This document shows, in pieces, positions 41,611 to 49,608 of a stretch of 64,000 nucleotides of DNA. Below the pieces are notes generated by a model that saw only the letters and a program-made list of their open reading frames with translations, did not search any database and had not been told where the DNA came from. Origin of the DNA: DATARH01 sp035550515 (GTDB lineage Bacteria; Pseudomonadota; Alphaproteobacteria; ATCC43930; CGMCC-115725); NCBI GenBank assembly GCA_035550515.1, contig DASZOZ010000103.1, positions 6,688 through 70,687 on the forward strand. The letters are read 5' to 3'. The translations under genes and the position numbers were made by a program. How positions within the stretch are numbered: the stretch's first letter is position 1; the number at the start of each line of letters is the position of its first letter.

Positions 41611-41685
41611 CGTCATGGCCGGGCTCGACCCGGCCGTCCATGCGGATCAAGTCCGGGCTGACGAGACCCGGGCCAGGCATCGACT
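41611..41685. repeat. Dispersed repeat, GTCATGGCCGGGCT family (family C)
   Basis: Begins CGTCATGGCCGGGCTCGACC and includes a hairpin GCCGGG/CCCGGC (41618-41634), with a second related G/C-rich segment up to 41685. Elements starting with this wording are highly repeated in alphaproteobacterial genomes. It sits between convergent genes. Confidence 0.7.
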
Positions 41686-41699
41686 GAATGAGTCGGTGC

Positions 41700-42077
41700 T
41701 CAGTTGGAGCCGGCGTCGCGGCAGGAGGTGATCTCGATGCGGTTGCCGTCGTTTCGCGTGCCGGTCGGCTCGTCCAACAGCGTGCAGGAGGCGCCGTTAC
41801 GGATGATGCGCGCCACCGGGAACGCGTAATCCTTCGGGTTGCTGCCGAAATTGAGCGGCAGGCGGTCGCCGGGCGCGATCCGTTGCGGCAGCGCGACGTT
41901 GTTGTACTCGCGGCAAGTGCTGAACAGCAGCCAGCTACGGCACATCGTCAGCCGCCCCGATCCCGGTGTGGCGACGGCGCCCCCGCCGCCCTCGGCCAAG
42001 GCGGCTCCGGCGAGGAGCAAAGCCGCGAGGAACAAAGCGGCGGTCATCGAGATCGGGCAGCGCAGCGTGGCCAGCAT
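41700..42077 (-). CDS. Secreted hypothetical protein with four mature cysteines
   Basis: A 125-residue protein of unknown function. A signal peptide is clear (MTAALFLAALLLAGAALA, from an internal methionine at 42047). The mature part is short, with cysteines in TMCRSW, STCREY, ASCTLL and TSCRDA that could form two disulfides in the periplasm. Polar segments PGDRLPLNFGSNPKDYAFPV suggest a small beta domain. The upstream ATG at 42077 is used, but the true start may be 42047. It is divergent from the CoA-transferase gene by 88 bases. Confidence 0.7.
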   Translation of the reverse strand: MLATLRCPISMTAALFLAALLLAGAALAEGGGGAVATPGSGRLTMCRSWLLFSTCREYNNVALPQRIAPGDRLPLNFGSNPKDYAFPVARIIRNGASCTLLDEPTGTRNDGNRIEITSCRDAGSN

Positions 42078-42165
42078 GCGCTGTCATATCCACCGGCGCG
42101 GCGATGATTGCAATCGAGTGTGATGCACGTTGCGCTTTTCCGGCCCATCCGCCACTACTCAGGCG

Positions 42166-44325
42166 ATGGGGAGTAACGGCAAGGCGAACGCGCTGTTGCC
42201 CGGGTTCCGGGTGGTGCAAATCGGCGGCGGGCCGGCTGCGGCGGTCGCCGGCCGGCTGTTCGCCGATATCGGCGCGGAAATCATTTGCGTCGGCGGCGAC
42301 CGGTCGACGCCGCTGCGCGACTATCTCGACCATGGGAAAACCGACGGCGACGCGGCGGCGCTGGCGACGGCGGCGCTGATCATCGTCGAGGGCGCGCCGG
42401 CGGTTCTGCGGGAGCAGGGCCACGATCCGGATGCGCTGCGGCGGATCAACCCGGCCGCGGCGATCGTCACCATCGCACCGTTCGGCCAAGCCGGTCCGCG
42501 CGCCGACGACCCGGCGAGCGACCTGACGCTGATGTATGCCAGCGGGATCGCCCGGCTTCTGACCGGCCAGGTCGACAACCTCGCCGAAGCGCCGATCCGC
42601 CCGGTCGGCGAACAGTCCGCCGTCATCGCCGGCCTTGCCGCGGCCTGCGCCGGCATGCATGCGCTGCCGGGGTCGGTGATCGACGTGTCGATCGAGGAGG
42701 CGCTGGCGACGCTGGCGATGACGGAGCTCGCCAATGCGGGGCTGGGCGGCAAGGCGCGGTCGCGCAAGCGCCTCACCGACGGCAACGGCGCGACGGTCTG
42801 CATCCTGCCGGCAAGCGACGGCTACGCCGCGATCTCGCCGCGCGAGGACCGCCAATGGGCGGCCTGGCTCAAGGTCATGGGGTCGCCGGAATGGGGCGAC
42901 GAGCCGCGCTTCAAGACCAAGCCCGACCGCGTCGCCAACTGGGACGCGCTGCATGCCCTGATGTCGGCATGGAGCCGCCGGCACACCAAGCAGTGGATCG
43001 CCGACGCGGCGCAGAAGGCGCATGTCCCGAGCTTCCCGCTGCGCGCGCCGGCCGAGCAGCTGTCGTCGCCGCAGCTCGCGCATCGCGGCTTCTGGCGCGA
43101 GCTGACGGTCGGCGGCCGCCGGGTGAAGGCGCCCGGCCCCCCGTTCGGGCTCAGCCTGTCGGCGGGGACGCCGGCCCCGGCCGCGTCGGGCGGGTTGCCG
43201 CTCGCCGGCATCCGGGTGCTTGATTTTTCCTGGGTCATCGCCGGGCCGACCGCGACGCGCTACCTCGCCGCCATGGGCGCCGAGGTCATCAAGATCGAGG
43301 CGCCGGGCCGCGGCGACCCGGGCCGCGCCAGCGAGCTGCACACCGTGCTCGGCCAGGCGAAGAAGGGCATCGTCCTCGACCTGAAAAAGCCGGAGGCGGT
43401 CGCGCTGGCGCGCGATCTCGCCGCCCGCGCCGATGTCGTGTTCGAGAATTTCGCGACCGGGGTAATGGACCGACTGGGGCTCGGCGAGGCCGAACTGCAG
43501 GCGGTCAACCCCAACCTGCTCTACGTCTCGGCCTCCGGCATGGGGCGCACCGGGCCGGAAGCGCATTCGGTCGCCTACGGCACGCTGCTGCAATGCTACA
43601 CCGGGTTCGCCGGCCTCAACCGCCATCCCGGCATCGCGCCGCGCGTCGGTTTCGCCTGGCTCGACCCGATGTGCGGGCTGATGCTGGCGTTTATCGTGGC
43701 CGCCGCCCTCAAGCGGCGGGCGCAGGACGGCGCGGTCGCACGGGTCGATTTCTCGATGATCGAGGCGATGCTGTGGACCATGGCCGAGCCGCTGCTGGCT
43801 GCGCAGCTCGGTGCGCCGCCGCAGCCGCAAGGCAATCGCGATCCGCGCCACGCGCCGCACGGCGCCTATCGCTGCGCCGGCGATGACGAGTGGATCAGCC
43901 TGGCGGCGACCGGCGCGGCGGAATGGCGGCGGCTGTGCGCCGCGGTCCCGGCGCTGGAACCGCTGTCGGGCTGGGATTTGCACCAACGGCAGGGGCGCAT
44001 CGCCGGGATCGACGGCATCCTGCTGGGCTGGGCCTCGCGGCTGAGCGCGGGCGAAGCGGAAGCCGTCTTGCGGGCGGCGGGCATCCCGGCCACGGCGCTG
44101 AAAAGCTCGGTCGAGCTGGTGGCCGACGCGCATCTGCGCGCTCGCGGTTTCTGGGACGCGCAAGATGCGGGTGTCCTGCCGGGCCTGCCGTGGCGCGCGA
44201 GCTTCGGCCGCGCGAGCGGGCCGGCGCCGGCGCTCGGCGCCGATACCGACGCGGTGCTGCGCGACGTGCTCGGCCTCCCCGCCGAGAGGATCGCGCGGTT
44301 ACGCGCTGCGGGTGCTTTGGGATAG
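42166..44325 (+). CDS. Double-length CaiB/BaiF (family III) CoA-transferase
   Basis: A 719-residue fusion of two CaiB/BaiF domains; usual family members have about 400 residues and dimerise as interlocked rings. The first half (1 to about 330) is partly degenerate, opening LLPGFRVVQIGGGPAAAVAG; the second begins near 346 with the canonical LAGIRVLDFSWVIAGPTATRYLAA and includes IKIEAPGRGDPGR. Both halves retain the vDvS-type segment with aspartate (VIDVSIEEAL and RVDFSMIEAM) that holds the catalytic residue in this family. It should move CoA between carboxylic acids. A GlcG-like gene follows after 21 bases. ATG 42166 is preferred to the TTG at 42130. Confidence 0.88.
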   Translation: MGSNGKANALLPGFRVVQIGGGPAAAVAGRLFADIGAEIICVGGDRSTPLRDYLDHGKTDGDAAALATAALIIVEGAPAVLREQGHDPDALRRINPAAAIVTIAPFGQAGPRADDPASDLTLMYASGIARLLTGQVDNLAEAPIRPVGEQSAVIAGLAAACAGMHALPGSVIDVSIEEALATLAMTELANAGLGGKARSRKRLTDGNGATVCILPASDGYAAISPREDRQWAAWLKVMGSPEWGDEPRFKTKPDRVANWDALHALMSAWSRRHTKQWIADAAQKAHVPSFPLRAPAEQLSSPQLAHRGFWRELTVGGRRVKAPGPPFGLSLSAGTPAPAASGGLPLAGIRVLDFSWVIAGPTATRYLAAMGAEVIKIEAPGRGDPGRASELHTVLGQAKKGIVLDLKKPEAVALARDLAARADVVFENFATGVMDRLGLGEAELQAVNPNLLYVSASGMGRTGPEAHSVAYGTLLQCYTGFAGLNRHPGIAPRVGFAWLDPMCGLMLAFIVAAALKRRAQDGAVARVDFSMIEAMLWTMAEPLLAAQLGAPPQPQGNRDPRHAPHGAYRCAGDDEWISLAATGAAEWRRLCAAVPALEPLSGWDLHQRQGRIAGIDGILLGWASRLSAGEAEAVLRAAGIPATALKSSVELVADAHLRARGFWDAQDAGVLPGLPWRASFGRASGPAPALGADTDAVLRDVLGLPAERIARLRAAGALG

Positions 44326-44346
44326 CGACAACCAACGGAGGAAAAA

Positions 44347-44745
44347 ATGGCAAGCATTTCCCTCAACCAGGCCAACCGGGTGCTGCGCGCGACCCTCAAG
44401 AAGGCCGAGGAGTTGAACATCAAGGTTTGCGCCGCGGTTGTCGACGACGGCGGCCGGCTGGTCGCATTCCAGCGCATGGACGGCGCGTTTTTCGCCGGCG
44501 TCTACGGCAGCCAGGGCAAGGCGGTCGCCTCGGCGGCGTTCGCGCGGCCGAGCGGCGTCATGCAGGAACGCGCCGACCAGCCGACCCCGCGCGGCATCGC
44601 CGCCGCCGAGGGCGGCCACATGATCATGGGCCAGGGCGCGGTGCCGCTGTTCCGCAACGGCAACCTGGTCGGCGCGGTCGGCGTCGGCGGCGGCACCTCG
44701 CAGGAAGACGAAGACTGCGCCAAGGCGGGCGCCGCGACGCTGTAG
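44347..44745 (+). CDS. GlcG/HbpS-family (DUF336) protein
   Basis: A 132-residue protein of the haem-degrading/GlcG family. The pattern LNQANRVLRATLKKAEELNI, then VCAAVVDDGGRLVAFQRMDG and the glycine-rich VGAVGVGGGTSQEDEDCA is complete. Relatives bind haem or cobalamin, or accompany glycolate and propanediol metabolism; many sit beside CoA-transferases and decarboxylases, as here. GGAGG lies upstream of the ATG. A G/C-rich hairpin follows its stop. Cytoplasmic by sequence; role uncertain. Confidence 0.9.
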   Translation: MASISLNQANRVLRATLKKAEELNIKVCAAVVDDGGRLVAFQRMDGAFFAGVYGSQGKAVASAAFARPSGVMQERADQPTPRGIAAAEGGHMIMGQGAVPLFRNGNLVGAVGVGGGTSQEDEDCAKAGAATL

Positions 44746-44763
44746 CCAGCCCGACGCTGCTCC

Positions 44764-44787
44764 CCCTCCCCCACCAGCGGGGGAGGG
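44764..44787. repeat. Family A palindromic repeat, possible terminator
   Basis: CCCTCCCCC and GGGGGAGGG form a perfect 9-base stem around a 6-base centre (ACCAGC). It is followed on the plus strand by TTT. It separates the stop codons of the convergent GlcG-like and crotonase genes, so it could stop transcription of the former. Core arms match 1933-1956. Confidence 0.75.
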
Positions 44788-44795
44788 TTTGAAAA

Positions 44796-45713
44796 TCAGA
44801 ACTCGCCGCTGCGGTACGCCTCGTCGAGCCGCACCGCATCTTCCGGCGACAGCTCGGGCCAGGGTTCGCCGCGCTTGCGCAGCGTGCCGGTGAAGTTGGG
44901 CGGGCGCTTTTCGTTGAAGGCTTTGCGGCCTTCCTCGCCGTCCATCGTGGTCTGGATCAGCAGGTGGTTGATCAGGTTCTGGATATGCCAGGCCTGGTCG
45001 GTCGGCAGGTCGCCGAACCGCACCAGGTATTCCTTCATCATCCGCACCGCGAGCGGCGGCAGGGTGCAGATGTGGCGGGCGATCTTCTCCGCTCGTTCCA
45101 TGAGCTGGGCGTGCGGCACGACTTCGTTCACCAAGCCGATGCGGTGCGCCTCGGCCGCGTCGAACGGCTCGTCGGTCAAAAGGATCTTGATCGCATCGGC
45201 ATAGCGCAGCTGCTTGGCGAGCAGCGCTGCGCCGGGCCCGTTGCCGAGCCAGCCCTGCGACAGCAGCGCGAATTTGAACCGGGCATGCTCGGCGCTGGCG
45301 ATGCGGATATCGGTCGACGACAGCAGGATGTACAGCCCGGCACCGGCCGCCCAGCCGTTGACCGCGGCGATGACCGGCTTCCAGACGCGCGGGTAGTGGT
45401 CGCCCATGCGGCCGTCGACGCCGGTCTTCTGGCCGTGCACCGTGCCGGCGAGCGGCCAGAAGATGCGGTTGGTGCGCAGGTATTCGCGATCGTCGGCGGT
45501 CAGGTCGGGGCGCGGGGTCAGGTTGTGGCCGCCGCAGAAATGCCGCTCGCCGGCGCCGGTGAGGATCGCGCAGCGGATCGCCCGGTCCTCCCACAGGTCG
45601 ATCCATGCCGCGGAGATGTCGTCCGACATCCTCTTGTCGAGGATGTTGGCCTTGGCCGGGTTGTCGAGCGTGATATACGCGACCCCGTCGCGTTTTTCGT
45701 AGCGCAGCGGCAT
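44796..45713 (-). CDS. Crotonase-fold protein (enoyl-CoA hydratase/isomerase family), atypical active site
   Basis: A 305-residue crotonase-superfamily protein. Oxyanion-hole loops HFCGGHNL and GWAAGAGLYILLSSTDIRIA are present, so CoA-thioester binding is likely. Aligned with classic hydratases, the two catalytic glutamates (rat Glu144 and Glu164) appear replaced: FKFALLSQG has leucine or serine at the first and ADAIKILLT has lysine at the second. It may therefore be an isomerase, hydrolase, decarboxylase or another crotonase activity. GGAGAAGG precedes the ATG. The FUSC and HlyD genes lie upstream on the same strand, 14 bases off. Confidence 0.88.
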   Translation of the reverse strand: MPLRYEKRDGVAYITLDNPAKANILDKRMSDDISAAWIDLWEDRAIRCAILTGAGERHFCGGHNLTPRPDLTADDREYLRTNRIFWPLAGTVHGQKTGVDGRMGDHYPRVWKPVIAAVNGWAAGAGLYILLSSTDIRIASAEHARFKFALLSQGWLGNGPGAALLAKQLRYADAIKILLTDEPFDAAEAHRIGLVNEVVPHAQLMERAEKIARHICTLPPLAVRMMKEYLVRFGDLPTDQAWHIQNLINHLLIQTTMDGEEGRKAFNEKRPPNFTGTLRKRGEPWPELSPEDAVRLDEAYRSGEF

Positions 45714-45727
45714 GTCCTTCTCCCGAA

Positions 45728-46786
45728 TTATCCGGCGGTTCCGATAAGGCGGCGGACCAGCGGCGCGACCAGCGGCTGGCACAGCGAGACGACGATCACC
45801 CCGCCAAACACGCCGATCAAGCGGTTGAGCGCGGGGGTGATGTCGGCCGACGGTCCCAGGCCCTGCACCATCGAGACGACGACGGCGATCGCCGCCTGCA
45901 ACCCGACATAGGCCGCATCTCCCTGGCCGTGGTTGATATGCGCGGCGAGGAACAGGCCGGTGAACAGCAGCGGCAGCCACAAGAGGAACGTGCCGCCGGC
46001 AAGATGCATCGCGACGAGCCCCCACAGCCCGCCCAGCAGGCAGCCGACCGCCCGGGTAAACCCCCGCCAGCCCGGCTCCTGGCGCATCGCCACCAGGATG
46101 ACGAACGCGGTGATCGGCGTCTGCCCGAGACCCGGCAGGTCGAGCGTCTCCCACACCAGCGGGATCAGCGCGATGGCGATGCCGCCGGTGATGGCGATGG
46201 CGGCGAGGTCGCGGTCCATCGGCCGCGCGAAGACGCCCGGTCTCGGCGGTGCCGCAGCCAGCGTGTGCGGCGCGGCGAGGGTGTAATCGACCGCGCAGGC
46301 GACCGCGACCCCGAGATAGATTTCGAGCGCGCGATAGACCGCGAGATCGAGCGCCTTTCCCGGCGCCGCGAGGGTCCCGAACAGCACCAGCACCACGGTG
46401 ATCCCGCCGAGCAGGAAGGCATAGCCGTGATCGGCGCGCTCCTGCGCGTAGATCGCAAACCCGGTGCAGCCGGCGGCAATCGCCAGGAAGACGAGATGGT
46501 CGGCGATCGTCGCGGCGGCGAGATAGCCGATCGCGGCGCCGATCGTCGTGCCGATGACGCGGTCGAGACTGCGCGCCAACGTCGCGCCGCGGTCGCTCTG
46601 CACGAGGACGACGCCGGTGATCCCGGCCCACCACGGATTGTCGAGATGCAGCGCAAAGGCGGCGAGCACCGCCAGGGTCGCCGCCAGCGCGGTGCGCAGC
46701 GCCGCGTTGGCGCGCGCTCCGGCGAGGTCGAGCGCCCGGATGTCGCCGGCGAGATCGTCGCCGAGGCGGGTGAGGAAATCCGCCAT
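45728..46786 (-). CDS. FUSC-family inner-membrane transporter component
   Basis: A 352-residue membrane protein with about ten hydrophobic segments, including LRTALAATLAVLAAFALHLD and DNPWWAGITGVVLVQSDRGA. The latter is the fusaric-acid-resistance (FUSC/YccS/AaeB) pattern, followed by RSLDRVIGTTIGAAIGYL. Such proteins pump aromatic acids out with an HlyD-type adaptor. The gene's ATG overlaps the stop of the HlyD gene by one base, and the pair forms an efflux unit; an outer-membrane factor gene is missing. The reading from 47080 is rejected because it runs through the HlyD gene. Confidence 0.9.
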   Translation of the reverse strand: MADFLTRLGDDLAGDIRALDLAGARANAALRTALAATLAVLAAFALHLDNPWWAGITGVVLVQSDRGATLARSLDRVIGTTIGAAIGYLAAATIADHLVFLAIAAGCTGFAIYAQERADHGYAFLLGGITVVLVLFGTLAAPGKALDLAVYRALEIYLGVAVACAVDYTLAAPHTLAAAPPRPGVFARPMDRDLAAIAITGGIAIALIPLVWETLDLPGLGQTPITAFVILVAMRQEPGWRGFTRAVGCLLGGLWGLVAMHLAGGTFLLWLPLLFTGLFLAAHINHGQGDAAYVGLQAAIAVVVSMVQGLGPSADITPALNRLIGVFGGVIVVSLCQPLVAPLVRRLIGTAG

Positions 46787-47847
46787 CAGCGCCAGAAGAA
46801 GACGCGCGCGTCGGCGCCGGAAAACAAGCCTTCGCTCGGCGCCGGCGGATCGAGCAGGATCGTCACCGGCAGCCGCCGGCGCAGCCGGATCCAGTCGGTG
46901 GTCGGCGCCACATAGGGCAAGAGCTGGTCGGGCGCCTGCTCGCGGGCGATGCCGCGGCCGACCCCCTGGACCCGGCCGGCGTGGAAATGCCACGGATCGC
47001 TGTCCAGCCACACCCAGACCCGCTGACGCGGCGTCACCGCGGCGGCGATGTCCTCCTTGAAGTTGGCGATGACCCGCCATTGCGAGCTGTCGACGATGCC
47101 GATCAGCGGCTCGCCCGCCTTCGCATAGGCGCCGGGACGCAGGGTCAGGTTGTTGATGTAGCCGGCGACCGGCGCGGTCAGCCGGGTGCGCGACAGATTA
47201 TACTGCGCCACCGCCAACTCGGCGCGCGCGACCGCGACCTGCGCCGTGGCCTCGGCGACCTGGCGCGCGTCGATCTGCGCCTGGTTCCGCTGGTCGGCGA
47301 CGCGGTCTTGCGCCGCGCGGAGCTGGTCGGCGGCCTTGTCGAGCTGCTCCTGCGACGCGTATTGCTGGCCGGTCAGTGTTTGGGCGCGGTCGTATTGCTG
47401 CTGCGCCAGGCGCAGCGCCGCCTGCGCTGCGTCGAGATTGGCGGCGTCGCCCGCCTGCACCTGCGATTTGACCGCGACCGCCGCCTCGAGGCCGGCAACC
47501 TGCTGCTGCTTCAAGTCGACCGCGAGCTGGAACGGCGCCGGATCGATCGCCGCGACCGGATCGCCGGCCGCGACCTTCTGGTTGTCGACGACCGCCACCC
47601 GCTCGACGATGCCGGACACCTCCGGGGCGATCGCCACGAGGTCGGAGCGGATATAGGCGTCCGCCGTATAGGCGACGACGCGGTCGGCGCCGAAATACAG
47701 CGCAAGGCCGACGGCGACGACACCGGCCGCGATCCATACCCGCCGGTAGCGCCGCCAGATCGACGGGCCGCGCGGCGGTGCCGGAGCCCGGGCGCGGGCA
47801 GGTTTGGTTGCGGTGACGGCCATGGCTTTCGCCCGGGAATCTCGCAT
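46786..47847 (-). CDS. HlyD/EmrA-family membrane-fusion adaptor
   Basis: A 353-residue periplasmic adaptor. A short cytoplasmic N-terminus is followed by one membrane helix (VWIAAGVVAVGLALYFGADRVV), then the biotinyl-lipoyl half VSGIVERVAVVDNQKVAAGD, a long coiled-coil hairpin rich in Q, A and D (residues about 115 to 215), and the second lipoyl half SRTRLTAPVAGYINNLTLRPGA. It links the FUSC pump to an outer-membrane channel. The ATG at 47823 is an alternative start eight codons in, with slightly better GGGCGAAAG upstream. It is divergent from the flavin monooxygenase gene by 64 bases. Confidence 0.92.
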   Translation of the reverse strand: MRDSRAKAMAVTATKPARARAPAPPRGPSIWRRYRRVWIAAGVVAVGLALYFGADRVVAYTADAYIRSDLVAIAPEVSGIVERVAVVDNQKVAAGDPVAAIDPAPFQLAVDLKQQQVAGLEAAVAVKSQVQAGDAANLDAAQAALRLAQQQYDRAQTLTGQQYASQEQLDKAADQLRAAQDRVADQRNQAQIDARQVAEATAQVAVARAELAVAQYNLSRTRLTAPVAGYINNLTLRPGAYAKAGEPLIGIVDSSQWRVIANFKEDIAAAVTPRQRVWVWLDSDPWHFHAGRVQGVGRGIAREQAPDQLLPYVAPTTDWIRLRRRLPVTILLDPPAPSEGLFSGADARVFFWR

Positions 47848-47911
47848 GGCGGGCCGGTTGCGTCACGCGCGAGATTGACAGCCGCGGCCGGCGTCATTTG
47901 ACTGGCGCGCC

Positions 47912-49126
47912 ATGAATGCGGCGGCGCGCAAGATCGCGGTGATCGGCGGCGGGATCGGCGGGCTTGCCGCCGCGCTGGGGCTGCACCGCGCCGGCTTTCG
48001 CGTCGACGTCTACGAGCAGGCGCCGCAGCTCACCGAGGTCGGCGGCGGTATCAATATGGGGCCCAACGCCGCCCGCATCCTCTATCGCCTGGGACTCGGC
48101 GAATCGCTGGACCGCGCCGCGGTGCGGCCGGTCTCGGTGCATGTCCGGCGCTGGGATGACGGGCGCACGCTGCAAAAGGCGCCGATCAACCCGCTCTGCG
48201 TCGAACTCTACGGCGCGCCGCACCTCACCGTGCACCGCGCCGACCTGCAGGCGATCCTCGCCGCCGGGCTGCCGCAGCCGCGCATCCATCTCGGCCATCG
48301 CCTGACCGGCGTGGTCGATCACGGCGACGCGGTCGAGGCGCAATTCGCCAACGGCGCGCGCATCGAGGCCGACATCCTGGTCGGCGCCGACGGCATCCAC
48401 TCGACCGTGCGCGAACGCCTGTTCGGCGTCGAAGAACCGCAATTCGCCGGCTGCGTCGCCTATCGCGGGCTGGTGCCGGCCGAACGCATCGCCGGGCTGG
48501 GGCTCGAACGCGGCAGTCAGTCCTGGCTCGGGCCGGGCGCCCATCTCGTGCATTACTTCGTCTCCGGCGGACGGCTGCTCAACTTTGTCGGCTGGACCGA
48601 GCACGACACCTGGAACCGCGAGGACTGGACCGACCGGGCGACGATCGAGCGCGCGCTTGGGGCGTTCGAAGGCTGGCACCGGCAAATCCGCACGATCATC
48701 GCCGCCGCCGACACCTGCTTTATCTGGGCGCTGTTCGACCGCGACCCGCTGCCGCGCTGGTCGGTGGGCCGGGTGACGCTGTTGGGCGATGCCTGCCACC
48801 CGATGTATCCGTTCATGGCGCAGGGCGCGGCGCAGGCGATCGAGGACGGCGCGACGCTCGCTGCCCTGCTCGCCGCCGGCGGCGAGCCGGCGGCGCTGCT
48901 GCGGCGCTACGAGGCGCTGCGCCTGCCGCGCGTCACGCGGCTGCAGCAGATGTCCCGCGCCAACAAGCTGCGGTATCACCTGCCCGACGGCCCGGAACAG
49001 CAGCAGCGCGACGCGGCGATGGCGGCGACCCGCGAACGGTCGCCGGAGACGATGCAGTGGCTGTTCGGTTTCGACGCCGGCGCGGTTGGCGCCGGACAGC
49101 CGCGCAATGAACTGAGGGGCCCATGA
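47912..49126 (+). CDS. FAD-dependent aromatic monooxygenase (salicylate hydroxylase/NicC-like)
   Basis: A 404-residue single-component flavin monooxygenase. The FAD-binding GGGIGG is at residues 12-17 in IAVIGGGIGGLAAALGL, the DG motif is in ILVGADGIHSTVRERL, and the GD motif is LLGDACHPM near 291. It uses NAD(P)H and oxygen to hydroxylate a substituted aromatic ring, sometimes with decarboxylation. The next two genes encode a 2Fe-2S protein and a molybdenum hydroxylase, each overlapping by four bases, so this forms a coupled three-gene operon. That set-up is like nicotinate degradation, where NicC follows NicAB. The substrate is inferred only. Confidence 0.9.
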   Translation: MNAAARKIAVIGGGIGGLAAALGLHRAGFRVDVYEQAPQLTEVGGGINMGPNAARILYRLGLGESLDRAAVRPVSVHVRRWDDGRTLQKAPINPLCVELYGAPHLTVHRADLQAILAAGLPQPRIHLGHRLTGVVDHGDAVEAQFANGARIEADILVGADGIHSTVRERLFGVEEPQFAGCVAYRGLVPAERIAGLGLERGSQSWLGPGAHLVHYFVSGGRLLNFVGWTEHDTWNREDWTDRATIERALGAFEGWHRQIRTIIAAADTCFIWALFDRDPLPRWSVGRVTLLGDACHPMYPFMAQGAAQAIEDGATLAALLAAGGEPAALLRRYEALRLPRVTRLQQMSRANKLRYHLPDGPEQQQRDAAMAATRERSPETMQWLFGFDAGAVGAGQPRNELRGP

Positions 49127-49608
49127 CAGCTTTCACCGTAAACGGCCGCGCCGTCGAGGTGGCCGCCGATGCCGACACGCCGCTGCTCGACGTGCTGCGC
49201 AACCATCTCGGGCTTAAAGGCACCAAATTTGGCTGCGGTCTCGAACAATGCGGCTGCTGCATGGTGCTGATCGACGGCGCGACGGCGAAATCCTGCGGCA
49301 AGGCGCTGTCGATGGTCGCCGGCAAAGCGGTGCTGACGATCGAAGGGCTCGGCACGCCCGACGCGCCCCACCCGCTGCAAACGGCGTTTCTCGACGAGCA
49401 GGCGGGGCAATGCGGCTATTGCCTCCCGGGCATCCTGATTTCGGCGAAGGCGCTGCTCGACCGCAACCCCGCGCCGACACGGCGCGAGATCGCCGCGGCG
49501 CTCGACGACAATATCTGCCGCTGCGGCAGCCATATCCGCATCCTGAAGGCGGTCGAACGCGCCGCCGCGGCCGTGCGCGCGGGTGCCGCCTCCGGAGCCG
49601 GGCAATGA
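49123..49608 (+). CDS. (2Fe-2S) small subunit of a xanthine-dehydrogenase-family hydroxylase
   Basis: A 161-residue electron-transfer subunit with two 2Fe-2S clusters. The plant-ferredoxin-type cluster ligands are C38, C43, C46 and C58 (GCGLEQCGCC). The second, C97-x2-C100 with C132-x-C134 (QCGYCLPG, NICRCGSH), lies in the helical domain. The usual CGYCQPG is CGYCLPG, so the glutamine near the molybdopterin is leucine here. Size matches NicA and IorA. It pairs with the following large subunit; no FAD subunit gene is present, so electrons likely go to a cytochrome or other acceptor. ATGA overlaps link it to both neighbours. Confidence 0.94.
   Translation: MTAFTVNGRAVEVAADADTPLLDVLRNHLGLKGTKFGCGLEQCGCCMVLIDGATAKSCGKALSMVAGKAVLTIEGLGTPDAPHPLQTAFLDEQAGQCGYCLPGILISAKALLDRNPAPTRREIAAALDDNICRCGSHIRILKAVERAAAAVRAGAASGAGQ

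Noticed and set aside
46787..47080. A longer FUSC reading frame beginning inside the HlyD gene
   Set aside because: The added residues are arginine and proline-rich shadow sequence of the HlyD gene; the ATG at 46786 fits the family start.
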